From assembly GCF_034140825.1 (NCBI RefSeq), contig NC_089035.1:43764001-43828000 (forward strand): 64,000 nt of DNA, written 5' to 3'. How positions within the stretch are numbered: the first letter of the stretch is position 1; every line of letters begins with the position of its first letter. The notes beneath the pieces are model-generated. The model did not search any database. It saw only the letters and a list, made by a program, of their open reading frames with translations, and had not been told where the DNA came from. Positions 24,231 to 36,200 of this stretch are shown piece after piece. The position numbers and the translations under genes are program-made. Source of the stretch: Oryza sativa Japonica Group. Its lineage: Eukaryota; Streptophyta; Magnoliopsida; Poales; Poaceae.

Positions 24231-24560
24231 TCTAAGAGGGTGTAAAGTTTTGGTGTGTCACATCGGGTATTATATATGGTGTTGTATTGGGTGTCCGCGC
24301 ACTAATAAAAAAACTAATTATAGAATCCGTCAGTAAACCACGAGACAAATTTATTAAGCCTAATTAATCCGTCATTAGAAAATGTCTAATGTAGCACCAC
24401 ATTGTCAAATCATGGAGCAATTACGCTTAAAAGATACATCTCGCAAATTAATCGCAATCTGTGCAATTAATTATTTTTTTAACCCATATTTAATACTTTA
24501 TGCAGGTGTTCAAACGTTTGATGTGACATGGTGAAAAATTTTGGGGTGGGATCTAAGCCT
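24231..24560. mobile_element. MITE of an abundant rice type
   Basis: ~330 bp from GGGTGTAAAGTTTTGGTG to AAAAATTTTGGGGTGGGATC. It has imperfect inverted ends (AAAGTTTTGGTGTGTCACAT / ATGTGACATGGTGAAAAATT) and the AGACAAATTTATTAAGCC core I recognise from many rice loci. The target duplication is not clear, so boundaries are approximate. Confidence 0.6.
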
Positions 24561-26016
24561 AAAGATTCTCGCAACTTCATGTTTTCCATACTGAATTTTT
24601 ATAGCCCACTTAATGAATTTCACACTCTGTTAGCAAAATGGGCAGAACTCTACTCTAAATTCCAAGTGCTATAGTTCTTGTCAATGATTTCCATCATCAA
24701 CTAGAGCGGCAGAGACCTAGGAGTTCGGGCGGAAGAGGATTTCCTCGACGTCGGTGGAGGAGAACTGGGATTTCAGCAAGATATGCGGTCCTAGGGGCGG
24801 TGGAAGGTTGGGAGTCCGGGAGGCGGAAGAGGATCTCGACAATGACAGCTGCTCTATATGCGGCGAAGGCGCGGAAGCGGATCCCGTCTAGTCGGCTAGT
24901 TTTGACTGGACGACAACTAATGAGGGTGGGCTAACCAGCGGCACGTGGCATCAATTCAACTCACCTAAAGCAAATGTGTACCGAGGTCATGGTTTTTTTA
25001 TGGTTGTATGTTCTCTTCTTGTTTTTTTTATGGTTATATGTTCTCTTCTTGTTGAGATGCGAGTCTAAGTGTTTTAGGTATTCATTTCGTTATATATACC
25101 CTATGTGGATAATTTGGTTATGTATATCCTTGTTGGATATTGAGACTGGATTAATGAAAAATCATTATTTTAAAAGAATCATCAACTAGAGCTGCGAAAC
25201 AAGTTCTGTTGAACAGTAGAGGACAAGATACCATAACGATTTTTGCAGATGTACCACTAAAATGAAATTTAGGAGCACACGAAGTAGTATTGATTTCAGG
25301 ACTACGGGAATTATTTCAGAGTTTAGATTAAGTGCTGAATTCATAGCTTAGATTCAGGAATTCCACAAAAGTTAAGATTTGAATTAATGATTTCGAAAGA
25401 AAAATCAGAACACTAAATTCAGAGCTATAGCAGTGTGCATTTCCCCTGTTCAACAACAATGAAAGCAGCATGCATGCATGATTAACAGCTCATCTCCCTC
25501 TACAGTTCATCTCCTAGATGTAGGAGACAAGAAAACACAATAAACAGGTTATTTTGTGCAATCATCATGCGTCCATCTATTATGATCTATCCCACGCACA
25601 CTCGCCGCCTTTGTTTGTTAGCGCGGGCAGCGGGGATATATGGCGCCCATTCATGCAGCCAATTTGTTAGATTCATATATATCGCGCGCCTCTCAGAATA
25701 ACAACTCCACTCCACTGTAAAACAAACAAAATCTGATAAAACCAGTTCGTTCATGCATGGCAGATCGAATCGAACGGCTGTTGACTTTAAAACAGAGTTT
25801 TAAAAAAATAAAGAGGACATATGCATGATAGGACTATCAAATTCCACTCCATCTCGAGCTTATTGTTATTATCAAATAAAAGAGGTAGGTGATGCTAACA
25901 ACCAAAGAACCGAATTAAATCTAACGACTGACATGATCTAAATAAAAGGAAGGAAGCTGAATCTGCTGATGCTGCTAGGTGGGCAGGTGCTGGAGATGGA
26001 GGATGGATATTGTCCA
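24561..26016. other. spacer between ABCB and cupin genes
   Basis: No gene recognised. There is a small tandem duplication of a ~36-bp TTATGGTTRTATGTTCTCTT segment at about 24990-25060, and a GC-richer patch at 24700-24960 without a sustained reading frame. The right end likely holds the cupin 3' UTR. Confidence 0.45.
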
Positions 26017-27150
26017 TCAAATCGAATTCGAATTGGGGGCGAAGAAGATCTCGGAGTCGAGCCTCTTGGAGCGGAAGAGGTTCTCCATCTCCGGGGTGGT
26101 GTTGAAGGAGGCCTGGAGCACGGCGGGGGAGATGGCCTTCCAGACGGAGGTCCTCCCGGCGAGGTGGGAGAAGATGGGGTTGGGAGTGGTGATGATGGAG
26201 AACCACTCCATGCCGGTGTCGTCGGCGATCTTGGAGACGACGAAGAACCTGGGGACGATGAAGAGGCAGCCACCCTCGGCGCGGGTCTCCAGCACGCGCG
26301 TCCCGTCGATGCCCACCACCTGCACGCGCCCGCTGCCCCGCACGATGTACGTCACCTGGTACGCCGAGTCGCACGAGAACCCCGGCGAGCACATGGAGTG
26401 GCCGTCGATCCTCACCAGGTCGGCGCCCAGCCCCACCTCCTTCACCAGCGGCAGGTTCTGCGTGTTCAGCACCACCACGCGGCCCCCGTTCTTGATGTCC
26501 ACGTCCAGCGGCGCCTCCAAGCAGTTGAGCACCATGCCCTCCCTGTCCTTGTCGCAACCCTCGGGCATCCTGAAGCCATCCTTGAGCTTCACGATGCCGG
26601 CGCCGGGCTGGGTGGAGACGAGGGAGGCAGCGGCGTCCTGCGGGAGGTCCCAGGCGCGGGCGACGAACTCGGTGGAGAAGCCGGTGAAGATGCCGGTGGA
26701 GCCGGTGAGCTGCATGTTGGTGAAGCGGCCGGCGGTGTGGCCCTTGGATGTGTCCCCGAGGAAGAGGACGACGAGTTCGGTGGTGGCGGCGTGCAGGTTG
26801 TGCCACCAGGTGACAACGCCGAATGGAAGGGCGAGCGCGTCGCCCTCTTTGATGGGTAGGATCTTCTCGGAGGGGGTCTCGGGGAGGAGAACGGCGCAGG
26901 TGCCCTTGCCCTGGAGGACGTAGGCCACCTTAGCCGAATCGGAGTAGAAGGGGAGGGCGAGGCCTCCGGCGGCAAGCGAGAGTTTGGCGGCGCCGATGGA
27001 GGCGGCGCGGAGCATGGGCAGCTCGGAGGGGGACCAATCAAAGTACGAGCCGCCTTCGCCGCCGTAGGACTTGGCGGGACGCTTGGGACTCAGGTCCATG
27101 ACCATGGCCTCAGCCGACGCCGCCGAATCGGATGAAGTGCGCTGCACCAT
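26017..27150 (-). CDS. bicupin (RmlC-like, 11S globulin-like) protein
   Basis: Intronless, 377 aa from 27150. An internal start (MVMDLSPKRP, residue 16) aligns better with the ~356-aa Arabidopsis relatives At1g07750/At2g28680 as I remember them. Two cupin barrels are visible, roughly residues 40-190 (VAYVLQGKGTCAVLLPE, GDALALPFGVVTWWHN) and 225-355 (VVLNTQNLPLV, YIVRGSGRVQVVG, FIVPRFFVVSK). There is no signal peptide, unlike true seed globulins or germins, so it is probably cytosolic or nuclear. The conserved stretch LVRIDGHSMCSPGFSCDSAYQVT is typical of this subgroup. Its biochemical role is unknown. A long open frame on the plus strand over the same DNA is a GC-bias shadow. Confidence 0.93.
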   Translation of the reverse strand: MVQRTSSDSAASAEAMVMDLSPKRPAKSYGGEGGSYFDWSPSELPMLRAASIGAAKLSLAAGGLALPFYSDSAKVAYVLQGKGTCAVLLPETPSEKILPIKEGDALALPFGVVTWWHNLHAATTELVVLFLGDTSKGHTAGRFTNMQLTGSTGIFTGFSTEFVARAWDLPQDAAASLVSTQPGAGIVKLKDGFRMPEGCDKDREGMVLNCLEAPLDVDIKNGGRVVVLNTQNLPLVKEVGLGADLVRIDGHSMCSPGFSCDSAYQVTYIVRGSGRVQVVGIDGTRVLETRAEGGCLFIVPRFFVVSKIADDTGMEWFSIITTPNPIFSHLAGRTSVWKAISPAVLQASFNTTPEMENLFRSKRLDSEIFFAPNSNSI

Positions 27151-27240
27151 GATCTTAATTGCTAGGAAGTGATCGTGGATTGGATGAACTGAATGAAGAA
27201 GGTGAAGTGATTAACTGGGAGGGAGACTGATCATTGTAGC

Positions 27241-27249
27241 TATTTATAG
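27241..27249 (-). promoter_or_regulatory. TATA box of the cupin gene
   Basis: The minus strand reads CTATAAATAG, a near-perfect plant TATA box, about 90 bp upstream of the 27150 start codon. This leaves room for a short 5' UTR and favours a transcript containing that ATG. Confidence 0.65.
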
Positions 27250-27554
27250 AAGATGCTCCAGTCCAGGTGGGGTGGGAGTGACTGCGTACATGCAGCAAGT
27301 TCAGTTGGTTGCATTCAAAGATAATTATCGTCAGTTAGCCGGATAAGGAAGCTGATGGCCTGCGATCCTTGGATCCGTTCCCGGTTGGATCGGATCGGGC
27401 GATGAATCACTTATCTTCCGAGACGTCCGTTCCGTTCGTGTATTGACTCGTAGTACTGAGGCCTGGCCGGCCCAGATCGATTACCTGCCGCCCGCGCCAG
27501 CGCGACCTTGCGTGCATGGACCCCATCTCACCACCTCCGCACTTCCGCTCCATC
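27250..27554. other. upstream region of the cupin gene
   Basis: GC-moderate DNA, likely the proximal promoter. No other feature recognised. Confidence 0.4.
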
Positions 27555-28050
27555 ATCAACCCAAAATATATTAATTAAAATTCCGAATAAGAACAAAATA
27601 GATTCCAAATAAGCTTTAAAATATCACTAAAATTCAAAAACAAGAGTAAAAATTTAAATAAATAAATACTGCATACCAAGACTACTAATTAAAATCCGAA
27701 CTAAGTAATAAAATAAATCCCGAAATTGATTTTCAATACTAATTTCAAATAAACCTTCAAAATAAGAAATTTGGAATAAATTCATAATAAAATTTATTAA
27801 AAATACAAAGTGTGTAATTGCTAGATATATGGGACTAAAAGAAAAGCACCGATGTTCACTTTCGATAACTAGAAATTACCATATATTAATTGAAGAAAAA
27901 AATAAAAATACTACATAAATGAAAAAATAAATAAATGAAGTGTTCCATAGGAATTAGACAAGAGGCACATATGTGTTCTATTTTGATTATCAAAACAACA
28001 AAATATAACATTAAAAATTTTAAAAAAAGGTACACATCAGACTTTAGAAA
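27555..28050 (+). repeat. diverged relative of the Helitron minisatellite
   Basis: AT-rich DNA with AAATTCCGAATAAGAA-like strings. At 27849-27905 a cap-like segment (ACCGATGTTCACTTTCGATA, then CTAGAAATTACCATATATTA) aligns by eye with the cap of Helitron A. No clean Helitron end was found, so this is an old or partial copy. Confidence 0.45.
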
Positions 28051-28532
28051 AAAATATTATGTAAATTAGTTTTACTAGAGCCGCGAGAAGGCAAGCTGCT
28101 CCAGTGACGAATATTAGGAGCTGTGGGAGGGCTCCTATAGCTCCTCTCTCCTTGCCTTCGTCCTCTCATCCGCTGCCGCAGGACACCACGACTCCCTCCT
28201 CGGTACCTCTTTGTTGTTTGCTGTGTTCCTTGCCAATAGCTTGGGAGCAAAGGGAATGACATAGAGAAGAGAGAGAGAGAGGGGGGGGGGGTGAAGGGGG
28301 TTTGAAGGAAGTGGGACTCACCGACATATGCCTCCCCACTATACTTTTTATTTGTTTATCTCACGTATGGACCCAAACATTTTATTTTATTTTTTAAAAA
28401 AATATTGCTTATAGTGCCACATCAACGCCACATGGGACATGAATCAAGTCAAACCATCCACGTAGGCGGTACATCAGTTGAAACCGTAGTTTAAACCGTT
28501 TTGGGATCTAATTTCGTTTCAGGGACAACTTA
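28051..28532. other. repeat-like spacer
   Basis: Contains a G-run and GA-run (28267-28293) and a CACATCAACGCCACATGGGA segment reminiscent of degenerate rice DNA transposon ends. I cannot assign boundaries. Confidence 0.35.
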
Positions 28533-28773
28533 GGCTGAGTTCGTTTGGAGAACAAAGGGAGTTTGTTTGTTTCGTTTTCCGCGCGCACGCTTCCCAAACT
28601 ACTAAATGGTGTGTTTTTTGTAAAAATTTTCTATATGAAAGTTGTTTTAAAAAATCATATTAATCTATTTTTGAAGTTTAAAATAGTTAATAATCAATTA
28701 ATCATGCGCTAATGGCTCACCTCGTTTTGCGTTTCTTCCAATCTTCTCAATCACCTTTCCCTCAAACACAGCC
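28533..28773. mobile_element. Tourist-like (PIF/Harbinger) MITE
   Basis: 241 bp with inverted ends GGCTGAGTTCGTTT / CTCAAACACAGCC and flanking TTA on both sides (28530-28532, 28774-28776), the three-base target duplication of PIF/Harbinger elements. No coding capacity. Confidence 0.85.
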
Positions 28774-29240
28774 TTAGGGACCTTAAGTGAACTTATCCTA
28801 ATACTCTTACTCCGGACGGGCTCACTGAATTAACTTTGGCCCAGAAACTCCATCTCTCCCTTATGCCTTTCTTTGCAAGGCCCAATACCGTATCTTCCAA
28901 TTTTTTTTTCTTTTCTTTCCCATTTCCATACCTAGTATTCTACCTTGATCATTGAAGCCTTTCCAAAAGAAAAAAGAAATGATCCAAAAAAAGAAAGAAA
29001 ATAAAGGGATTGATCATTGGAGTAGAGTGCTCCGTAGTCCATTGGCTGCCTGCCTGCCTGGCAGCATCAGATTCTATTCTAGTCGTGGATGAGAAGCTTC
29101 TCACCATTGCCCATAGATTGCAAACCTTTTTCTGAGTGTGAACCAGATATGATATGAACAAAAACCTAACAGGATTGATCAGAATCATATCGAAATCAAT
29201 AATTTAACATGAATAAAAAGACAAAAAAAAACTAAGCTAG
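28774..29240. other. spacer
   Basis: No gene recognised. Confidence 0.4.
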
Positions 29241-29381
29241 GGCTATGTTTAGATCCAAAGTTTGAATCTAAACTTCAGTCCTTTTACATCACATCAACAT
29301 GTCATACACACACAACTTTTTCAGTCACATCATCTCCAATTTCAACCAAAATTCAAACTTTACGCTGAAGTAAACACAGCC
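29241..29381. mobile_element. short Tourist-like MITE
   Basis: 141 bp with inverted ends GGCTATGTTTAG / AAACACAGCC and a 3-bp direct repeat TAG on both sides (29238-29240, 29382-29384). Its terminal sequence resembles the Tourist element 600 bp to the left. Confidence 0.75.
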
Positions 29382-31432
29382 TAGCTTGAACGCCGAATTT
29401 GCTGCTGGTGAACCGTACAGAACTCTCAACATTCCAAATGAAGAAAAGGAGCTAACTACAGGGGTTGTTCATATAAACCTCAACATTCCAGCAGCCATTT
29501 GCATATACTATATCAGAAAAGCAAGCACGATGTATATATGCAGATAGAGCATACTACGATTAGCTAAAAAGTGAAAGGAGGTAGAGTATATATTTGTCCC
29601 CAAAAAAAAAGGAAAAAGAGGAGACTGCCAAATTATTTTCGATTATTCCTCCGGACCTAAGGTGTACAAATTAACGAGAGTCGGAGCTTCACCAGAAGCC
29701 GCCGATGGTGCATAGCATGTGATTTTTTTTCTTTTCTTTTCTTTTGCGGCCGGGGGTTTGGGCCTTGGGGGCTACTGTCTACACTAGTCCACTCGTCAAC
29801 TGAATTTGCTTAGCTTTTGATTAATTCTAGCTTAATCAGTGCGTGTATTAATTCTAGCTTAATTAGCTAGCCGTCTCCTGGCGTTGCCATTTGCCTTTCT
29901 TTTTTCTTCCTTTCTTTCAGGGGTTAGGCTCGAGGTGAAGAAATTCAGGGAGCAATTACTAGCTAGTACTATATAGTATATACTAATGCAGTGGGTGCCT
30001 ATATATGCTTACATTCTTAATCTTGTTAAAATTTTGTGATTCATTCTTTTTTCTCTTGACCAACAAGAAGCAACCATCATCAGCCTTTTTTCTGCTAAAA
30101 GGAGTGACTGACTGTCTAACTACTTGCTCCATTCAGATGCAGCAGTAGGAGGAGTGTCTCCATGTTGAGCATATGCACTTGAGATGGGAGAACACGTAGT
30201 AAGACTGGGAGTAATTAAAGATGAACAAGTAAGTATAGGTGACAGGAACGGAGCACCGACTGAAGAGCTTACCGACCGATTGATTGTTCAGTTCAGTGCA
30301 GACAATCATCATTTGATCATGATGAACCAATTAATGACTCACCAAATTAAGTAAGAAAGATAAACCCAAAGTCGTCAATATGTAGGGTCCCTAAAGAAAA
30401 GAAAAGAGCAGTAATAAGTACCAATGTCAACAAAGCAAATTGCTCAGCTGATCCGTGCCTATTTTTTTATTATTTATATATACTTAAACCACTGACTCAT
30501 ACTAATTCGTAAACAAGTAATCCTGCACTGCATGAGTTTCAAACTGATGGGCCGAAAGGTAAGGTACGTGCAGATGCCTTATTCATTTCCGCGGAGGAAG
30601 AAAGAGTGGTTCTCCTTCAGTTGAGTCAACCTTTACTAATCCAATTTCTACATTTCGACGGCGACGTACCTGCAGTCTAATTAGTAAACTGTAGTAGTGA
30701 GCAAATTGTACTAGAATTTTAATAATCCGCTTGCATCATTGCCTAGTTGCCTCTTGTCTCATCTCTCATCTCTCATCTTCTAGTTGTGGTACACAGTCTA
30801 TCAATCTGCATTTGACTAGCTTGCAGCTAGCACTTGGTCTATGTCTCTCTGATTATTTCTTTTACTAATTGTTTGCTAATTAATGAATGTATGGCGGCCT
30901 GATTAGTTGTAGTAATTAGCAGAGAAAAATTAAAATAAGTGTGGTAGAGCAGCATGTATGTACGTCCTGTTGCGCATGTGAAGGAATCTGTATACGTATG
31001 TATTTATGCAGTGTGGATGCCATCTCTTATACTGTATTCATGAAACAGACAATAAGACAAAACTAAAAGACCCGATGTTGATCTCGATCTGTACGTACTT
31101 AATTATTGCATAGTATATGGAGTACAGTATATAGGTAAGTACAAAAGATGATGTTTATATAGGAGTAAAACACTAGCGCAGTATACTGTGGTAGCTAAAA
31201 TTAAAACGAATAAGAAATGGACAGCACAGTGGGGGCAGGGGCAGAGAAGCAAAGCAAAGGTTCGTTTGGTGGGCCTATGCTGAAGTCGCTGCTGCTGGGG
31301 TGGGGAGTTTAAAAGAAGCAGCAGCAATCAGCAAGCAAGAAGAGGCACGCGCGCGCGATGCGAGAGCAAAGCAAAATCAGCAGCAAACTACAGTAGTAGT
31401 ACAGTAATTAACAAGCAGAGGAGGCAGTAGGC
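29382..31432. other. long spacer and promoter of the HMA-domain gene
   Basis: About 2 kb of AT-rich DNA with no sustained reading frame, RNA gene or recognised repeat. The last several hundred bases are likely promoter and 5' UTR; a TTTATATAGG motif lies at about 31155. Confidence 0.45.
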
Positions 31433-32047
31433 ATGGCGTCTGTGGTGTTGAAGGATCTGAACAAGCGGCTGCTGGGCCTCTCCTGCTCCTCCGCCGCCTC
31501 CACCTCCATCGTCCTCTCCGGCCACTCGCCGCCGCACCTCCGAGACCCAGCTCGCACCAGCAACAGCAGCAAGAAGAAGAAGACGAAGGCGAACAAGAGC
31601 AAGCAGCAGCTGGTTAGCCCTGCAAGCTCGTCCAGGTTCCTTCTCAACTCCTCCCGGATGCAACCCAGCGCGGATGAGTTGCCGCCGCCCTTCGTCATCC
31701 CGGTTGCTGTCGCGGCTGCGGCGGAGGAGAATGAGATCGTAGCTGCTGCAGTGGAAGGAGGAGGAGGAGAAGAGGAAAAGAGAGAGTCATCGTCGCAGGT
31801 GGAGGTGGTGGTCCTGCGGGTGTCCCTGCACTGCAAGGGATGCGCGGGGAAGGTGAAGAAGCACATCTCCAAGATGGAGGGCGTCACCTCCTTGGACATC
31901 GACATCGCCACCAAGAAGGTCACCGTCGTCGGCCACGTCACGCCGCTGTCCGTGCTCACTGCCGTCTCCAAGATCAAGCCCGCACAGTTCTGGCCCATCT
32001 CCTCCTCCTCATCGCCCATGCCTCCACGCGCTTCCGCTTCCTTCTGA
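31433..32047 (+). CDS. heavy-metal-associated (HMA) domain protein, NaKR-like
   Basis: Intronless, 204 aa. Residues about 123-190 form one HMA (ferredoxin-like) domain, VVVLRVSLHCKGCAGKVKKH, with the metal-binding C134-x-x-C137 in a CKGC setting. It is followed by SLDIDIATKKVTVVGHVTPL and the conserved KIKPAQFWP end. The ~120-residue N-terminal part is basic then acidic and low in complexity (KKKKTK run; EEE run), as in NaKR1/copper-chaperone-like plant proteins. The family binds soft metals such as copper or zinc and has roles in long-distance transport and phloem. The exact role here is not shown by sequence. A Ser/Pro-rich tail follows; no CaaX isoprenylation box is present. Confidence 0.92.
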   Translation: MASVVLKDLNKRLLGLSCSSAASTSIVLSGHSPPHLRDPARTSNSSKKKKTKANKSKQQLVSPASSSRFLLNSSRMQPSADELPPPFVIPVAVAAAAEENEIVAAAVEGGGGEEEKRESSSQVEVVVLRVSLHCKGCAGKVKKHISKMEGVTSLDIDIATKKVTVVGHVTPLSVLTAVSKIKPAQFWPISSSSSPMPPRASASF

Positions 32048-33001
32048 TTTCTCATCCACCCTGCTTACTGCTTGCTTCACCCTTAATTTTAGATTATTAT
32101 GTGCACTAGTATCTGTAAGTACTACTGTATACGGAAATTTATAAAAGCCATTTTTTTTCATGAAATGTGAGGGGGTATCAATTCACAGATTATGAACTAC
32201 GAGAAAGTTATCGATGCATCTTAATAGCTAGTGAGAGAAATATCATCGATACAACTTACCTCGTAAATGCTCTCAAATTATACTTCAACAATTTTCATTT
32301 TAAATATAAAAAACTTACTATTAGCACTAATTACGCCTAACACAACTGAACCATGGTTGGAGACCTATGATTTTGAATAGGATGAAACGAGTGTAGGTAA
32401 AAAGTACAGTCTGACGATATTTTAGATGATGTGGAACAGTAGTACTGTAGTACAATACAAATTAATATGACGTTGAATTAGTGTGAACCGAACAAATTCC
32501 TACTAGTAGCTACTAGCATATCTAACTTGAAACGAAAAGAAAGGGGAATTCTTCTTCTGTCCGCCCGGCTTAGGTAGGTGAGTGGAGAAGAAAAAGAAAA
32601 GATAAGTTCAAGTTGGAACTTATCCTGGTGCTAGCTTGTACCACGTATCATTTTTTTTCAGGATCTCTATTAGTATTAATTAATTGAAGTAATCAGTGGG
32701 TGGATGGATGGATGAGCGCGTAGTACGTGTTCCTGCTAGCCACTTTCATATTCTCTGCTTTGGTTAGATACGATGCTTCCTAGATACAGTACTTACAGAG
32801 ATTACTACTCCTTCCATGTCTCGCATGCATCCCCAGAGTAATCAGCGCGTTTTTTTTGCCTTCTGGCTATCAATTACAGTACATTTGTGTTTAAAAGACA
32901 GGCTAATCCCATACAGTCACAAGTCTTCTGTTCAGTAAAAAAAAAAGGTACAGTGATTGTTCTGTACAAATAAAAAAAGGATAAAGCAGAAAAAGAGAGG
33001 C
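32048..33001. other. spacer between the HMA gene and tRNA-Arg
   Basis: Contains the HMA gene 3' UTR. No further gene or clear element seen. Confidence 0.45.
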
Positions 33002-33075
33002 GACCGCATAGCGCAGTGGATTAGCGCGTCTGACTTCGGATCAGAAGGTCGTGGGTTCGACTCCCACTGTGGTCG
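33002..33075 (+). tRNA. tRNA-Arg (anticodon TCG)
   Basis: Full cloverleaf: acceptor GACCGCA pairs with TGTGGTC. The D-arm region is GCGCAGTGGATTAGCGC and overlaps the A box. The anticodon stem TCTGA/TCAGA encloses loop CTTCGGA (anticodon TCG, reads CGA), and the T arm GTGGG-TTCGACT-CCCAC contains the B box. Position 75 is the discriminator G. It is followed at once by TTTT and more T runs as the pol III terminator. No intron. Genome-encoded CCA is absent, as usual for nuclear tRNA genes. Confidence 0.97.
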
Positions 33076-33211
33076 TTTTCTTTTTAAATTTTTGGGCCTT
33101 TTTTTTTTGGTTTTGGTGGGGGCCCTCTTTTGTTGGGGCCCAAGAAGGGCCTTGTTGAGCTTAGCTAACGCAAAGGTCAATCCCACGACTCGACTAGCCA
33201 GTCTCTGCTCG
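33076..33211 (+). promoter_or_regulatory. probable core promoter of the SET gene, with GGGCC motifs
   Basis: 136 bp between the tRNA gene and the SET gene start codon, with several TTGGGCC/GGGGCCC motifs (about 33093, 33121, 33135), like the site II elements of plant housekeeping promoters. There is no clear TATA box, so the promoter may overlap the tRNA gene. Confidence 0.45.
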
Positions 33212-36200
33212 ATGCGATTCCGCTTCGCACCCCGCCGCTGCGCCGCCGCCGCCGCCGCCTCCGCCTCCAAGGTATTTCTATATGCTTCATAATATATGGA
33301 GTACCTTCAGCTGCTACTGCCTACTACTATTACTAATAATAATGTTTTGGAATTCAAAGGGGGGCGGCGGCGGCGGCGACTGCGACTGCTCTGTATTCCT
33401 GCGTTGGCTGCGCAGCAAGTCTGGAACCCACATTTCTTCTGTATTATCTCTCGGAACCTCCTCTGCCTTTGGAAGGTCATTCTCATTCTCATTCTCTCCC
33501 TTAATTTGTTCTCTTAATTTCTACTACTACATAATAATCTGTTACTAGCTGCTAGCTTTTTTTGTCCATTCAGGTCATTATTTGCATCGGAGCCCATTCA
33601 AGAGGGGGACTGTATAATGCAAGTTCCTTACCATGTTGTATGTTCCTATAATAACAATACTTCCTTCCCCCTCATCAGCTCTGCTACAACCAATCTCATC
33701 CTTTCTACCACATCTATATTGTCTCTATGTATGTGCAGCAGCTTACCCTTGATAAACTTCCTCAAAAGTTTAACACCTTACTTGACCATGCTGTTGGAGA
33801 TACATCTAAGCTTGCTGCGCTCCTCATCATGGAGCAACACTTGGGAAATGTACCTCCTTCTCTCTACTCTCTACTATTTCCCCTCCCCTCCCCTCCTCAC
33901 ATATCATTCTCAAGAAAGAGGCTTCCTTTTATGATGTAGGAATCAGGATGGGCGCCGTATATTAAATCTCTTCCCACCAAGGATCAGATGCATAACATGG
34001 TATTTCAATATGCTTAACTTGGGGCCTGATTGTTTTACCTTTTCTGTTCTCAAATCTGCATATCCCAGTTTTTGAGTTTTATATGCATTTCCAACAGAGA
34101 TTTGATGCACCAAAATCTCTACTTTGCTCTAGGTGCTCTGGGATCTAAATGAGCTCCATGCGGTCCAAAACAGCTCAATTTATGATGAAGCCATTGAACA
34201 CAAGGAACAAGCTAAAAAGGAATTTTTGGCACTGAAGCCAGTTTGTACCCTCCTTTTCTCTATCTATGCACGCAATATGCACATCCAATCTATCCTTCCT
34301 TTTCCACCAATCTCATTTTTATCCTTTTCATATGCAAGGCTCTTGACCATTTCCCACATTTGTTTGGAGAAGTTAAATTGGGGGATTTCATGCATGCTTC
34401 TGCATTGGGTATGTAGTAACATTTCCTCGCTGAATTCGTGTTTGATGTTGCTTAATGCATGCAAGTTGAGTACATCGGTCACACCATGCAACATTGCTAT
34501 CATATGGCTCCCATGCACTGCAGAGGGTTGTAAATAAATATAATCAAATCAGGAATAGGGAATACATAATTCACATCAGGTTTTATAGCCACATGCATAT
34601 ACACTTAAATGGATGATGGCATATGATGCAATCATTTACAAAGACACTAAAGATTCTGATAGAGGAGGGGTTGATGTAGAATGTGCCACCGCTTCAACTC
34701 CTCATTTAAGGAGGAAAATATAAATTAGTAATTAATCAATATATTAAACTAGTTTTGGCATTTCAACATGTTGGAACCAGGCTGGCAACATTCTTACTGT
34801 TTTGAAACTATACATGTTTATTTCCACATGTCAGACATTGAATCCCTCTGATTGTTGGTTAAACCAAATTAGTAAGAAGGGCACTTCCACCTGGACCTTC
34901 TTGCAATGTACAGTGGTATTTCATTTGAGTTTTAAATGACCAAAAGGAGCATAATAGGAGAGACTGTAAACTTGGGGCATTTTTTACATGGCACATGCAG
35001 TTTCATCTCGAGCTTGGCGGACTCCTAGAGGTGTATTGTTGGTACAGTTTCTCTCATTTGTTTCCTATCATCTTTTTTGCAGATTAAATGGATCGCATGC
35101 ATAATGCCCTAACATTTTCGTGATACTGAAAGCGTCATTTAGATTCCATTTGCAGATTTCCTCAACCATGATGGTGTTTTTGGTTCTGTTTTGATATATG
35201 ATGAGCAGAAAGATGTTTGTGAGGTAACCATCATTAGTTCCACATCTATCTGTGTACTTTTGTGCCTATGTTGTATGGTTACGAAGATCTTTTACATAAT
35301 TTCTTATCCACCTAGAGATACCAAAGTAACATTCTTTGCTCTTATTTCTTACAACTTGCAGATCATTGCTGACAGAAATTATGCTGTTGGTGAACAGGTG
35401 ATTCTTGCTACTAGTTATTATGCTTTATTCTATACACTTAAATAACCTGATAAACTGTGAGTAGCCAAATCCATGAGCTGCATCTTTATCCTTATCACAA
35501 AAATGTTTCTGGGAATGGAGGCAACCGTGCTTCATTTCTTTTTATGTGTTTCTGCTAGCTCTGAAATCTCAAGTGTTCACTACAATTTTAGGTGATGATA
35601 AGGTATGGGAAATACTCAAATGCTACACTGGCACTCAACTTTGGATTTACACTCGCCAGAAACATATATGACCAGGTAAAACAGCAGCCTAGCTCTAAAT
35701 TCAAATGTCCTGATTTCCAGGAGGCACGAATGCTTACTATAAATTGAAAGGGCACTTATATTATGTAAAATAAAACAATAAAAAACAAATACCAATTTTT
35801 CGCATCTTTGTCACTTTGAAAGATTAGTAATTTTATTATTGAGGACTAGATGTCATTAAAAATATAGTTCTTAAGGTCTAATTAAACTTCCTTTTCCATT
35901 GACCAAGAAATATTACATATTAATTGCACATTGATTTTTCAAAAATCGCTGCCCTTTGTATGTATTGTTGCACATGGTGTTCGAGTAACTCCTTATCACT
36001 GTTCAGGCACTTATTCGAATAGATATGCCAGTCCAAGATCCACTATACAAGAAGAAGCTTGACATATGGCAAAAGCATAGGCTCCCAATATTTGAAGATA
36101 TGTGCAATTTAAGCTCTGCTACTTCTTTTGTCATAAAGTATGTTGTTGGTCAGCTCTTTATGACCAGTTCAATTCACTCTTCAGTTGCTATATTTTATCT

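Noticed and set aside
24700-24960. GC-richer patch that might be a gene remnant
   Set aside because: No sustained frame or splice pattern, and no family resemblance.
25969-26923. Two long plus-strand open frames (about 300 codons) over the cupin gene
   Set aside because: They lie opposite the clearly recognisable bicupin CDS and have composition expected from GC-rich codon bias; no family features.
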